The translations under genes were made by a program, and so were the position numbers. Positions 17,667 through 26,026 of a DNA stretch of 41,302 nucleotides are shown piece after piece. Below the pieces are notes generated by a model. It ran no database searches. It was not told the origin of the DNA and saw nothing but the letters and a program-made list of their open reading frames with translations. The stretch covers positions 1 through 41,302 of the forward strand of contig JAFAKE010000045.1 in the NCBI GenBank assembly GCA_019235715.1, given 5' to 3'. Within the stretch, counting starts at the first letter, position 1; every line of letters starts with the position of its first letter. The stretch comes from Vulcanimicrobiota bacterium (GTDB taxonomy: Bacteria; Vulcanimicrobiota; Vulcanimicrobiia; Eremiobacterales; Eremiobacteraceae).

Positions 17667-18943
17667 GCGCCGAGCCGCACTACGCGAAGACCACACTGCC
17701 GAATGGCATTCGTGTCATCACCGAACACATGCCCCTCGTGCGCAGTGCGAGCATCGGGCTGTGGGTCGGCGTCGGCTCCTCGCACGAGGCCGCGGAGCTG
17801 CGCGGCATCAGCCACTGCATCGAGCACATGCTGTTCAAAGGGACGCGCTCGCGCTCGGCGCGCGACATCGCCGAGCTTATGGATTCGATCGGCGGCAATC
17901 TCAACGCGTTCACGGACAAAGAAACGACGTGCTATCACGCGCGCGTGGTCGATGACACCATCGAAACGACGCTGGACTTGCTCGGCGACATGTTTTTGAA
18001 TTCCGTCTTCGAACCCGCCGAGCTGCGCAAAGAGCAGGGCGTGATCCTCGAAGAGATCCGCATGTACGACGATTCCCCTGAAGAGGTCGCACACGATCTG
18101 TTCCTCCGCTCGGTCTGGGCCGGGAGCCCGCTCGGCGATCCCACGATCGGTTACGAGCAGACGGTGAGCGCGGTGACGTCGCAGGCGATCGGGACCTATA
18201 TGGGCGAGCGTTACACGCCCGATTCGATCGTGCTTACGGCTGCGGGAAACGTCGATCATGAATCGATCGTGCAGCAGACGCACGCGCTGCTGGGGGACAT
18301 GCGCGGCGAAAAGGCCGGAGGCGATCCGCCGCAACCGACATTCGTGCCGGCCAACGTGATACGGCGCAAGGACTGCGAGCAGGCATACGTGCTGTTCGGC
18401 GTGGAGGGCGCGAGCGCAAGAGACGATCGCCGCTATCAGTTGACGCTGCTCGACACGATCCTTGGCGGCGGCATGGCGTCGCGGATGTTCCATGAGATCC
18501 GCGAGAAGCGCGGGCTCGCCTACAGCGTCTATTCCTCCCACACGCCGTACCGCAACGCCGGGCTCATGACGGTCGCCGCGTCAACGTCTCCGAAACACGC
18601 GCGCGAAGTAGTGTCTTTGGTGCGCCAAGAATTGGCGCGCATGGCGGCGGACGGCGTCAGCGACGAAGAGCTCAAGCGCGCGAAACAGCATGTGAAGGGC
18701 GGCCTGCTGCTGTCACTGGAGAGCACGAGCACGCGCATGCTGCGCTTAGGACGCAGCGAGCTCAACGTCGGGCGCCACGTACCGGCCGAAGAGATCGTCG
18801 AGCGCATCGATGCGGCGACCAAAGCGCAGGTCGACCAGCTTGCGGCGTCGCTGTTCGCGCCCGAGCGCATCGCCCTTACGGTTCTCGGTCCGGTCGACGA
18901 GCGGTTGGGACACACGTCGCAAGCGTTGGAAGCGTCTGCATAG
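17663..18943 (+). CDS. M16 zinc peptidase
   Basis: This 426-residue protein belongs to the pitrilysin/mitochondrial-processing-peptidase family. The inverted zinc motif is complete: His 51, Glu 54 and His 55 in HCIEHMLFKG, with the distal Glu 131 in LEEIRMYDD, so it should be active. The second half shows the R/Y pocket segment FHEIREKRGLAYSVYSSH. No signal peptide is visible, which suits the bacterial cytoplasmic or periplasm-facing YmxG/PqqL-like members without a leader. It is coupled to the deacetylase gene by a 4-base overlap and is followed 24 bases later by the Amj-like gene. In many bacteria a ymxG-type gene lies near a deacetylase gene, as here. The substrate is unknown. Confidence 0.93.
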   Translation: MSAEPHYAKTTLPNGIRVITEHMPLVRSASIGLWVGVGSSHEAAELRGISHCIEHMLFKGTRSRSARDIAELMDSIGGNLNAFTDKETTCYHARVVDDTIETTLDLLGDMFLNSVFEPAELRKEQGVILEEIRMYDDSPEEVAHDLFLRSVWAGSPLGDPTIGYEQTVSAVTSQAIGTYMGERYTPDSIVLTAAGNVDHESIVQQTHALLGDMRGEKAGGDPPQPTFVPANVIRRKDCEQAYVLFGVEGASARDDRRYQLTLLDTILGGGMASRMFHEIREKRGLAYSVYSSHTPYRNAGLMTVAASTSPKHAREVVSLVRQELARMAADGVSDEELKRAKQHVKGGLLLSLESTSTRMLRLGRSELNVGRHVPAEEIVERIDAATKAQVDQLAASLFAPERIALTVLGPVDERLGHTSQALEASA

Positions 18944-18967
18944 CCCAGTGACCGCGAGGGCGTCGGC

Positions 18968-19792
18968 GTGAACCCGGGCATCTTCGTCATCATCACGGCG
19001 CTGCTCTACATGTTCGCGACCGCGTTGCAGATGGGCACGAACGCGGCTCGGCTGGCTGGTGTACGCACCAAGCGCGTCGCCACCGGACTCACGCTGTTCA
19101 ATCTGTTCGGCACTACCGGCCGGTTCCTCAACTTATTCTATCTGCCGCTCATCGGCAGTCTCGCCGACAAGGCGGGCGCGGCGCACGATCCGATGCAATT
19201 CGATTTCGACATGCGCTGGGTGATGGGCGCGGCAACGCTCGGCGTCGTCTTAGGCGGCATGCTCGTGCCCTGGGCGAGCCGCACGCTGGCGCGCGGCATC
19301 GGCTCGTTCGAGCGGCGCGGTTCGCTGCTCCACGCGCTCGCGCAGCTGCTGCGGCCGAGCGTGCTCGTCTCGGTGCTGCGCGATTTCGAGCTGCCGCGGA
19401 TCTCGATGTTGCGCTACAGCCCGCGCGATTTGCCGAAGGGCTTTTTGGTGTGGAACATCGTCGTCATCGCGTTTTGGGTGGCGGGGCCGCTTGCCGCGTA
19501 TTACGCCGGCGTCATCGAGCCCGACTATCGTCTGACCGCAGCATCGCTTTCCGGATTGATCACCGGCATCTCGACGTTGACGCTCACGTACATCGTCGAT
19601 CCTACTTCTGCGCTGATCACGGATCAAACCGCGCACGGCCTCCGACCCGAGTCGGACATCAAGGCGATGATCTTATGGCTTGTGGGTACGGCGCTGATCG
19701 GCACGCTTGTCGCGCAGCTGTTGCTTGTCCCGGCAGCGGACATCATCGCGCTTGCAGCGAAATTGGTGAACAATGCGCACATCCATCTCTAG
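18968..19792 (+). CDS. amj: Amj-family lipid II flippase
   Basis: This 274-residue membrane protein has about six hydrophobic segments. The N-terminal portion ARLAGVRTKRVATGLTLFNL, followed by FLNLFYLPLIGSLAD, is the signature of the Amj (formerly DUF2837, YdaH) family. In Bacillus subtilis, Amj flips lipid II across the membrane as an alternative to MurJ. Length matches the family (about 260-275). The start is GTG 18968. It overlaps the next lipoprotein gene by 20 bases. Its place after a peptidoglycan-type deacetylase fits a role in wall assembly. Whether the genome also has murJ cannot be seen here. Confidence 0.82.
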   Translation: MNPGIFVIITALLYMFATALQMGTNAARLAGVRTKRVATGLTLFNLFGTTGRFLNLFYLPLIGSLADKAGAAHDPMQFDFDMRWVMGAATLGVVLGGMLVPWASRTLARGIGSFERRGSLLHALAQLLRPSVLVSVLRDFELPRISMLRYSPRDLPKGFLVWNIVVIAFWVAGPLAAYYAGVIEPDYRLTAASLSGLITGISTLTLTYIVDPTSALITDQTAHGLRPESDIKAMILWLVGTALIGTLVAQLLLVPAADIIALAAKLVNNAHIHL

Positions 19793-20447
19793 GCGCACGG
19801 CCGCGCTTGCCCTCATACTCGCGGCCTCCACGATCGCGCTATGCGGCTGCTCGAGCCTGCTCAAAGAACGCCTCGTGGACTTGCGCAACGCGCAAGCCGA
19901 TGCGGCGCTGCAAGACGACAAGATCGTCGAAGCGGAAAAGGAATACGGGCTTGCGCTCGCGCTCGCGCCGAACGACGAACACGCGCGCGCCGGCTTCGCG
20001 CATGCGGCGTACCTTCACGCGAAGTCAGCGGTGGACGCAGGCGATATCGACACCGCCCAGATCGAGATCCAGAAATCGCTCAAGTATGCGCCCAAGGACG
20101 CCGCGGCGCTCGACCTGTCGGTGGTGATCGACCAGGCGCGCATCCGGCGCGACGTCGTCGTCGCCAATTTCCCCGCGTATCGTGCGTCGAGCGACGTCAT
20201 CCGCGATCTGCTCAAAGCCAACGAGGTGGCGAATAAGAACATCCAACAGCAGATCCATCTGTTCAACGCGGACTATGACGTCTCGCATCTGCGCAAGGCG
20301 ACCGCGCTTTCAACGGACCTCGAGGCGGAAGATCACCGCGTGACGCAGCGCCTCATCGCATTGCGCGGCGAGATCGAGGCAGTCGCACCCGGTGAGTCGC
20401 GCCCGGCGCCGGCGGAAGAAGTGCCTGGACTGCTCCCGATTCCCTAG
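19773..20447 (+). CDS. TPR-like lipoprotein
   Basis: This 224-residue predicted lipoprotein has a twin-Arg-containing basic start (RTSISRRTAALALILAASTI) and a lipobox LCGC ending at Cys 26. The mature part begins with helices LVDLRNAQADAALQDDKIVE and AEKEYGLALALAPNDEHARA, then AVDAGDIDTAQIEIQKSLKY APKD, which has the A/P pattern of tetratricopeptide repeats (at least two). A long helical C-terminal half follows with no recognisable domain. It overlaps the flippase gene by 20 bases, so the two are translated together. It could serve as an envelope scaffold for the flippase or its partners (inference). It ends 25 bases before the convergent metallothionein-like gene. Confidence 0.8.
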   Translation: MRTSISRRTAALALILAASTIALCGCSSLLKERLVDLRNAQADAALQDDKIVEAEKEYGLALALAPNDEHARAGFAHAAYLHAKSAVDAGDIDTAQIEIQKSLKYAPKDAAALDLSVVIDQARIRRDVVVANFPAYRASSDVIRDLLKANEVANKNIQQQIHLFNADYDVSHLRKATALSTDLEAEDHRVTQRLIALRGEIEAVAPGESRPAPAEEVPGLLPIP

Positions 20448-20472
20448 CGCGCCGCAGCCCTGCGCGCTTGCA

Positions 20473-20652
20473 TCAAGCGCAGCCGATGTGACCGCACTGG
20501 CACGGCCCCTCGCCGCGGCCGGCGCCTTCGCCGGCGCAATACTCGCTGCAATACATGGCGGCCGAGTCGGGCGCGAGCGCACAACCGCAGACCTCGTTGG
20601 CGCAGTCGCGCTCAGAGCCCATCTCGCGTTCTGCCTCCAAGCGCTTTTCCAT
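20473..20652 (-). CDS. Metallothionein-like Cys-rich protein (59 aa)
   Basis: This is a small gene of 59 codons at the end of the sugar-transfer operon. Its ATG shares one base with the stop of the upstream gene (TGATG), and GGGGAG lies nine bases before it. The protein has eight cysteines and a histidine: Cys 17, 22, 24, 35, 39, 51, 53, 58 and His 55. The layout C-x4-CGC, then YCSEYCA, then CQCGHIGC matches SmtA-type bacterial metallothioneins (CxC, YCSxxCA, CGHxxC), which bind Zn, Cd or Cu in a cluster. The first 16 residues are a charged helix absent from SmtA. Binding of metal is therefore expected but not shown. No metal-responsive operator is visible, because the gene has no promoter of its own here. 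Confidence 0.85.
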   Translation of the reverse strand: MEKRLEAEREMGSERDCANEVCGCALAPDSAAMYCSEYCAGEGAGRGEGPCQCGHIGCA

Positions 20653-22169
20653 CAGTGCGCGCTCCCCGGTATCGGCCGCGGCCGGCTCATGTCGTAGACC
20701 GGCCAGCCGGTGCTCGTCGGAATCTGCTGAAAGCGTTGTAGGTACGTGTACAGTTCGCGATTGGCCTTCAGCCTATCGGGCTCCACCGCGATATAATATC
20801 TCGCGCCTTTGCGCACCGCGCTCTCCATGTCGAAGGGCGTCCATACGAGCGGATCCTCTTCCCAGCCCTTGCGATCGATCAGATAGAGCACGTCAGGTCC
20901 GTAGTGGCCCATCACGACGATGCTTCCCGCGGCGAGCGTGCGGTCGAGCGATTGCGCCCACGCATAGACTTTCCGGCTCCACGTATAGTACGGGTGGATC
21001 TCCAACATGTTGGCGTACGCGGTGAAGAAGATGATGACGGCGAGCGTCGCGCACGCCCACGCCGACATACGCCGTGCGCCGAAGGCATCGAGCACTCGCT
21101 CGCCTGCGATGCCGGCGAGCAAGACGGCGGGCGGAAGCCACGGCAATAGATAGTAATCGACGCGTTCGACGTTGACGACGACGAACGCGTAGACGCAGAG
21201 CACCGCGAACCAGGAGACGAAAAGCCATGCGAGCACGTGCTGGTCCGTGCTTTCGTCCGGCGCTCGAAAAACGACGAGAACCAGAACGCTTAGCAGCACG
21301 AGCGCGAAAAGCACCGGGCCCAATATCGTGGTTGAAAGCATCGTCATGAGCTCGAACGTCGAACGGATTCCGGCAAGCAGTGCGCCCGGCGAAGACAGTT
21401 CGTGCGCCAGCGTCGGCAGCACGTGCTTTTGCGTGATGCCGCTGAACCAATGCCATTCGGCGATGGCGCGCACGTGCCGGAAGTAGAGTGCGAACGGAAG
21501 CAGCGTACCCGCGAGGAACGCATACAAGGACCAATCGGTCAACGCTGCGCGCCATCCGCGTCGCGCGAACAGCACCGCCACGACCGGCGCGAGGATCAAC
21601 AGCGCGGGCGGCTTCGCAAGCCATGCGAGCGCGCCGAAGACGAACGCGAGCATGAAGTCCGTCGTGCGGCGCTGCTCGCACCAACGCCACCAGAACAGCA
21701 GCGTGGCTACCATGAAGCACACCATCACGCTGTCGGGCGTGAACGTGCGTCCGTAATAGACCGCGCCCGGCGCGATCGCCAGAAGCAACGCGGCGATGAG
21801 ACCCGCGCGCCGCGAGGCCAGCGCCGCGCCGAGAAAATAGACGAGCACGATCGTGGCGAGGCTGAAGAGCATCACGATGAGACGGCCGGCGATCGGATGC
21901 ACGCCGACGACATGGTACAGCTGGGCGGCTGTGAACGGAACGATCTGCAGCTCGAGCTCGATGTAGTTCGGGGGAGGTCCGTCGTAATCGACCTGCGGAT
22001 AGAAGATGTTGTTTTGCAGTTGTGCGAAGTTACGCGCGATGGCGGCCTGATCGCCTTGACGCCAGCCAGGATGGTCGAGTATCGGATCGCGGATGTGATA
22101 GAGGCGCAGCGCGCAGCCGAGCACGACGATCGCGCACAGCGCGAGAGCCGTGAACCGCCGCTGCGTCAC
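20652..22169 (-). CDS. Membrane glycosyltransferase, GT39/ArnT (PMT_2) family
   Basis: This 505-residue polytopic protein has about eleven hydrophobic segments and a periplasmic C-terminal part. The first loop carries DYDGPPPNYIELELQ after the first membrane span, the position where GT39/GT83 enzymes keep catalytic acidic residues; RTFTPDSVMVCFMVATLLF follows, as in ArnT-like proteins. Such enzymes move a sugar from a polyprenyl-phosphate carrier to lipid, protein or glycan outside the membrane. It starts with GTG 22169, overlapping the GtrA gene by four bases, and ends at the metallothionein-like gene. The acceptor cannot be named. Confidence 0.88.
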   Translation of the reverse strand: MTQRRFTALALCAIVVLGCALRLYHIRDPILDHPGWRQGDQAAIARNFAQLQNNIFYPQVDYDGPPPNYIELELQIVPFTAAQLYHVVGVHPIAGRLIVMLFSLATIVLVYFLGAALASRRAGLIAALLLAIAPGAVYYGRTFTPDSVMVCFMVATLLFWWRWCEQRRTTDFMLAFVFGALAWLAKPPALLILAPVVAVLFARRGWRAALTDWSLYAFLAGTLLPFALYFRHVRAIAEWHWFSGITQKHVLPTLAHELSSPGALLAGIRSTFELMTMLSTTILGPVLFALVLLSVLVLVVFRAPDESTDQHVLAWLFVSWFAVLCVYAFVVVNVERVDYYLLPWLPPAVLLAGIAGERVLDAFGARRMSAWACATLAVIIFFTAYANMLEIHPYYTWSRKVYAWAQSLDRTLAAGSIVVMGHYGPDVLYLIDRKGWEEDPLVWTPFDMESAVRKGARYYIAVEPDRLKANRELYTYLQRFQQIPTSTGWPVYDMSRPRPIPGSAH

Positions 22170-22603
22170 GCCCGGTCTTCGGCGGGCCGATGCGTGTGGC
22201 GAAACGTCCAGTACTTATTGAAGAAGAAGTTCACGCCCATGCCGCCGACGGTGCCGCACAACCATATGAGAGAGTTGCGCAGCGGAAACGCCGCGAGGTG
22301 GCGGTCCAGCTCGCCCGTGATCAGCACGCCGAGGCCGAGGGCGATCGCGGAGACCGTGAGGAATTGTGCGAGCTCCTTGCCCATGTGCCCGGTCGAACGG
22401 AACGTCCACAAGCGGTTCCACCAGTAGTTGTTCACGCCGCCCAGGATGAAGCCGATGGAGAACGCGAGCCGCAGATCGAGGCGGAAATGCAGCAGCATGT
22501 GGAAGATCGCGAAGCTCACGACGGCGCCGGACGCGCCGACGATCGCGAACTTCACGAACTGACGCACGCCGCGACGGGCGGTCAGCTTCCCCGCGGCGCT
22601 CAC
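22166..22603 (-). CDS. GtrA-family membrane protein
   Basis: This 145-residue protein has four membrane segments, starting RQFVKFAIVGASGAVVSFAI, and carries the two GtrA marks NNYWWNRLWTFRS and FFFNKYWTF(R). GtrA proteins accompany polymer or teichoic-acid-type sugar transfer and are thought to flip polyprenyl-phosphate sugars across the membrane. Its start is GTG 22603, because the frame further upstream (to 22957) overlaps the previous gene; GTGA junctions lie at both ends. Between two membrane glycosyltransferases, it would supply their lipid-linked donor. Confidence 0.9.
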   Translation of the reverse strand: MSAAGKLTARRGVRQFVKFAIVGASGAVVSFAIFHMLLHFRLDLRLAFSIGFILGGVNNYWWNRLWTFRSTGHMGKELAQFLTVSAIALGLGVLITGELDRHLAAFPLRNSLIWLCGTVGGMGVNFFFNKYWTFRHTHRPAEDRA

Positions 22604-24135
22604 GCGAGCCAGTACCAATCGGCGAACAGAACAGTGAACAATCCTAAGAGGGGCAGGAACAGCGAGACGATCGCGGAGTTGATGACGGGCCGCCTCCCCC
22701 ACAGCGCGAGCAGCATGAACGCCGGGAAGACGACGAGCGCGAAGCGCGGCATGCTCATGAGGCTCGCGGTCGACATCGGCACGAGCAGCGATGCTGCGAA
22801 GTACAGCGAGTACGAGGGGCGCAGCACCCAGAACGAGACGATCATCAAAGCGAGAAATGCAAGCGTGAAGACCAGCTCGATGATGTGATTCACGGCCGCG
22901 GGCGAGCTCAACGGGTGGGCGACGATGAGTTTCAGCGTGTTGGCGATGCTGACCCACGGGAACGAGAGATGGCGATTCCAGTCCACTTGGATCTTTTGGA
23001 ACGCCATCGGATCGCCGACGAGCGCATAGAGGAACGTCATGTAGACGAGAAGCCCAGCCGGCACGAGCGAGAGACCGATGATGCCGCGCAGCAAAGCCGT
23101 GCTTTGACCTTCACGCCATCCGCGCCAGACCTCGTACAGCAAAGGCAACGCGACGAGCACGCCTTCGACCCGCGTCAGGGCCGCGAGCGCGCCGACAACG
23201 CCGCTGGTGATGAAGTTGCCGCGCCGCGCATAATACACCGACGCAACGGTCAGGGCGAGGAACAGCGATTCGGTGTAGACCGCTGAGAAAAAGATCGCGG
23301 TCGGAAAAATCGCGGTATAGAAGATCGCGTGGAACGCGGTGCTGTCATCGCCGAACTCTTTCTTGGTCAGCGCGTACAGATAACCGAGCGCGACGAAAAA
23401 CGCGACGTTGGAGATGATAAGTCCCGCGATCAGGTTGTCGCCGATGAGCTTGCCGAGCACGTGTATGAGCAGCGGATACAACGGGAAGAACGCGATGTCG
23501 ATCCCGTGGTACCCGAGCTGCGCGATGTCGAGGTAGTGCTGCGCATCCCAGCGGCTCCACACATCGAGCACAAGGCCGTGCTGCGGCGACCAATGATGGC
23601 CTGCGCGCTGTCCGATGACGATTGCCGCGACCGACGCGATGAGGATGAGTGGAATGCGCGTCGCGAGGAAGATGCTGCTCACCAAGCGCACGGTGCGCAC
23701 GAAATACGCGAGCACGGCAAGTTTGATCGCAAGCCATGCGACGACGACCATCGTCAGCATGAACGACGCTGATCCGATAGAGCCCGGAACTTGCAGTACG
23801 TACAGCCACAGCGCGAAGAACGGCAGGTAGCTGAGCGCGTCGACCTGCAGCATCATCTCGTGCTCGACGTCGGCCCAGCGCCCGACATACTTCGAATACA
23901 GCGCCCACACGGCCAGGGCGCCTACCCCGCCGGCGATGATGCACGCCAGCAGGCCGAGGTCGCCTGCGACCGCGTGCGCGCGCGATGCGATGACATACCA
24001 TGCGAAGAAGCCCGCACTCGCGCCGGCCGCAAACGTGACGAGCGCGGCGTAACGGGCGGCGGCAGGCAGAAAAGACAAAGGGCCTGCGAAGGTGCGCTGG
24101 CCCCGAATGGGGGGTTGTCCGGCGGCGTATTGCAC
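22600..24135 (-). CDS. PIG-V-like membrane mannosyltransferase
   Basis: This 511-residue polytopic protein has about twelve hydrophobic segments. The centre has WSRWDAQHYLDIAQLGYHGI followed by AFFPLYPLLIHVLGKLI, the pattern of the bacterial PIG-V/DUF2029 family (WDxxHYxxIAxxGY). In eukaryotes PIG-V adds the second mannose of GPI anchors; bacterial relatives use lipid-linked sugars outside the membrane. A conserved SAVYTESLFL segment follows. The first 40 residues are only weakly hydrophobic, and a later start is possible; GTG 24135 is taken. It heads the four-gene minus-strand operon with the GtrA-like gene, the GT39 gene and the metallothionein-like gene. The 45-base gap 24136-24180 to the divergent gene shows no clear promoter. 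Confidence 0.87.
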   Translation of the reverse strand: MQYAAGQPPIRGQRTFAGPLSFLPAAARYAALVTFAAGASAGFFAWYVIASRAHAVAGDLGLLACIIAGGVGALAVWALYSKYVGRWADVEHEMMLQVDALSYLPFFALWLYVLQVPGSIGSASFMLTMVVVAWLAIKLAVLAYFVRTVRLVSSIFLATRIPLILIASVAAIVIGQRAGHHWSPQHGLVLDVWSRWDAQHYLDIAQLGYHGIDIAFFPLYPLLIHVLGKLIGDNLIAGLIISNVAFFVALGYLYALTKKEFGDDSTAFHAIFYTAIFPTAIFFSAVYTESLFLALTVASVYYARRGNFITSGVVGALAALTRVEGVLVALPLLYEVWRGWREGQSTALLRGIIGLSLVPAGLLVYMTFLYALVGDPMAFQKIQVDWNRHLSFPWVSIANTLKLIVAHPLSSPAAVNHIIELVFTLAFLALMIVSFWVLRPSYSLYFAASLLVPMSTASLMSMPRFALVVFPAFMLLALWGRRPVINSAIVSLFLPLLGLFTVLFADWYWLA

Positions 24136-24180
24136 TTGCTGTTTTCGTTCGCTTTACACGCGCCGTATCCCCGGGACTAC

Positions 24181-25050
24181 ATGTGCGCCGACGCGAAATC
24201 GGCGCGCATGCCCGCTGCATGTTTCGCGCTCGCGTGGGCGCTGGCATCGTCGCTGCCCGCCCACTCGCTGCCGTCGCCGACGCCGGTCCCAAATGGGATT
24301 CATGCGACATTCGTCGCGCTCGCCGAAGAGAACGGCAATGCGTACGTGACCTTCCAGGCCGGCGGCGGTCAGACGACGCTTCCGATGGCGCGCGACGCGA
24401 TCGTGCGCGAACGCGCGCTCGGCGGCTCGTGGAAGGCGCTGCCGCCGGTTTCGCTGCGCGCCGGCGCACCGCTTGTGATCTTCGAGCACAACGGCGAAGT
24501 CGTGCAGATCGATACCCTGTACGCGCAGGTGGCGACGCGCTTCATCGTCGTCAAGAACGGGTATGGGGTGACGCCGAGCGGCGATATCTATCGGCTCACT
24601 GGGCGCGCCGCCGTGGCGGGCGCATCGCTGCCGGCCGATGCATACGTGCTGCTCCGCGTGACGCCTGGCACGGTGACGGCGTACGACCTCGAAGCGTCGA
24701 ACACGCCGTTCGCGCAGGCGGCACAGCTGCCGCGGGTCACGGTCACCGTCAAGGTGCTGGTGCCGCTCAACTCGCCGCCGACGGACATCATATATATGAG
24801 CACGGACGCGCTGAGCTGGACGCCGAACGCCGTGCGCATGTCACCGCTGCCGGGAAACCGGTGGACGGTGACGTTGTCGCTCGCGCAAGGGTCGCAATTG
24901 CAATACAAGTACACGCGCGGGTCATGGACGACGGACGAGCGCGATCTCGCAGGCAATGAGATCGCGAATCGCACGCTGACCGTGAACTCCAAGGGGACGA
25001 CGCAAACGGTGGACGACACGGTCGCACGCTGGGCGGATCGTTCAAGCTAG
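24181..25050 (+). CDS. Secreted protein with C-terminal carbohydrate-binding-like domain
   Basis: This 289-residue exported protein has a signal peptide (ACFALAWALASSLPAHSLPS). The middle (about residues 40-190) is a beta-rich region with GGGQTTLPMARDAIVRERAL that I do not recognise. The last about 95 residues (VTVTVKVLVPLNSPPTDIIY to the end) follow a starch-binding-like plan: WTPNAVRMSPLPGNRWTVTL, then QLQYKYTRGSW and NRTLTV, as in CBM20/CBM48-type domains. This is family-pattern inference. Its job may be binding polymer or a regulatory partner at the surface. The ATG at 24181 is used; ATG 24208 is a good alternative for the signal peptide. It precedes glpX by ten bases. Confidence 0.75.
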   Translation: MCADAKSARMPAACFALAWALASSLPAHSLPSPTPVPNGIHATFVALAEENGNAYVTFQAGGGQTTLPMARDAIVRERALGGSWKALPPVSLRAGAPLVIFEHNGEVVQIDTLYAQVATRFIVVKNGYGVTPSGDIYRLTGRAAVAGASLPADAYVLLRVTPGTVTAYDLEASNTPFAQAAQLPRVTVTVKVLVPLNSPPTDIIYMSTDALSWTPNAVRMSPLPGNRWTVTLSLAQGSQLQYKYTRGSWTTDERDLAGNEIANRTLTVNSKGTTQTVDDTVARWADRSS

Positions 25051-25060
25051 GAGAGCCGAC

Positions 25061-26026
25061 ATGGATTCGCTTGATTTCGTCAAGGTGACTGAAGCGGCCG
25101 CACTGGCGGCATCGCGCTGGATGGGGCGCGGCGAACGAGATCTGGCCGACGGCGCGGCGGTCGAACGCATGCGCGAGACGCTCAACGAGATGGACATCCG
25201 CGGCAAGATCGTGATCGGCGAAGGCGAGCGCGACGAAGCGCCGATGCTGTTCATCGGCGAGATGGTCGGCCGCGGCGGGTCGGAAGTCGACATCGCGGTC
25301 GATCCGGTGGAAGGCACGAACCTGGTCGCGAACGGATTGCCCAATTCTATCGCAGTGCTTGCGGTGACCGCCAAGGGCGGACTGCTCAACGCGCCCGACA
25401 CGTACATGGCAAAGCTCGCCGTCGGACCGAAGGCCGCGCCCTACGTGCACATCGACGCGAGCGTGCGCGAGAATCTCGACATGGTCGCCAGCGCGCTGGA
25501 ACGCCCCGTCAACGACGTCACCGTCGTGATCCTCGATCGGCCGCGCCACAAAGAGCTCATCGAAGAAGTGCGCGCCGCCGGCGCGAAGATCAAACTGATC
25601 TCCGACGGCGATGTCGACGCCGCGATCGCGACCGCGATCGACGGCACTGGCATCCAGGTCGCGATGGGCACGGGCGGCGCTCCCGAGGGCGTGCTCGCTG
25701 CCGCGGCGCTGCGTTGTCTGGGCGGCGGCTTCATGGGCAGGCTGCGGCCGCGTAATGAGGATGAGATAAAACGCGCGAAAGAGATGGGCTTTGACAACGT
25801 CGAGAAAGTGCTGAGGATGGACGATCTCGTCAAGACCGACGACGTCACCTTCGTCGCCACGGGCATCACCGACGGCGATCTCTGTCGCGGCGTGCGCTTC
25901 TTCGGCAACGGCGCGCGCACGCACTCGATCCTTATGAATTCACAAGCGCGCACGGTCCGTTTTATCGAGACGGTGCACCGCTTGCGAGCCGAACCGCATC
26001 ATCTGCGCGCAGAGCCGACGCGTTGA
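25061..26026 (+). CDS. glpX: Class II fructose-1,6-bisphosphatase (GlpX type)
   Basis: This 321-residue metal-dependent phosphatase hydrolyses fructose-1,6-bisphosphate in gluconeogenesis. The Li-sensitive phosphatase motifs are intact: GEGERDEAP at 53-61 and DPVEGTN at 81-87. GTGGAPEGVLAAAALRCLGG is the characteristic C-terminal motif of class II enzymes, and RNEDEIKRAKEMG follows. AGGAG lies six bases before the ATG. The stop is shared with the start of the YqeG-like gene (TTGA). Confidence 0.96.
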   Translation: MDSLDFVKVTEAAALAASRWMGRGERDLADGAAVERMRETLNEMDIRGKIVIGEGERDEAPMLFIGEMVGRGGSEVDIAVDPVEGTNLVANGLPNSIAVLAVTAKGGLLNAPDTYMAKLAVGPKAAPYVHIDASVRENLDMVASALERPVNDVTVVILDRPRHKELIEEVRAAGAKIKLISDGDVDAAIATAIDGTGIQVAMGTGGAPEGVLAAAALRCLGGGFMGRLRPRNEDEIKRAKEMGFDNVEKVLRMDDLVKTDDVTFVATGITDGDLCRGVRFFGNGARTHSILMNSQARTVRFIETVHRLRAEPHHLRAEPTR

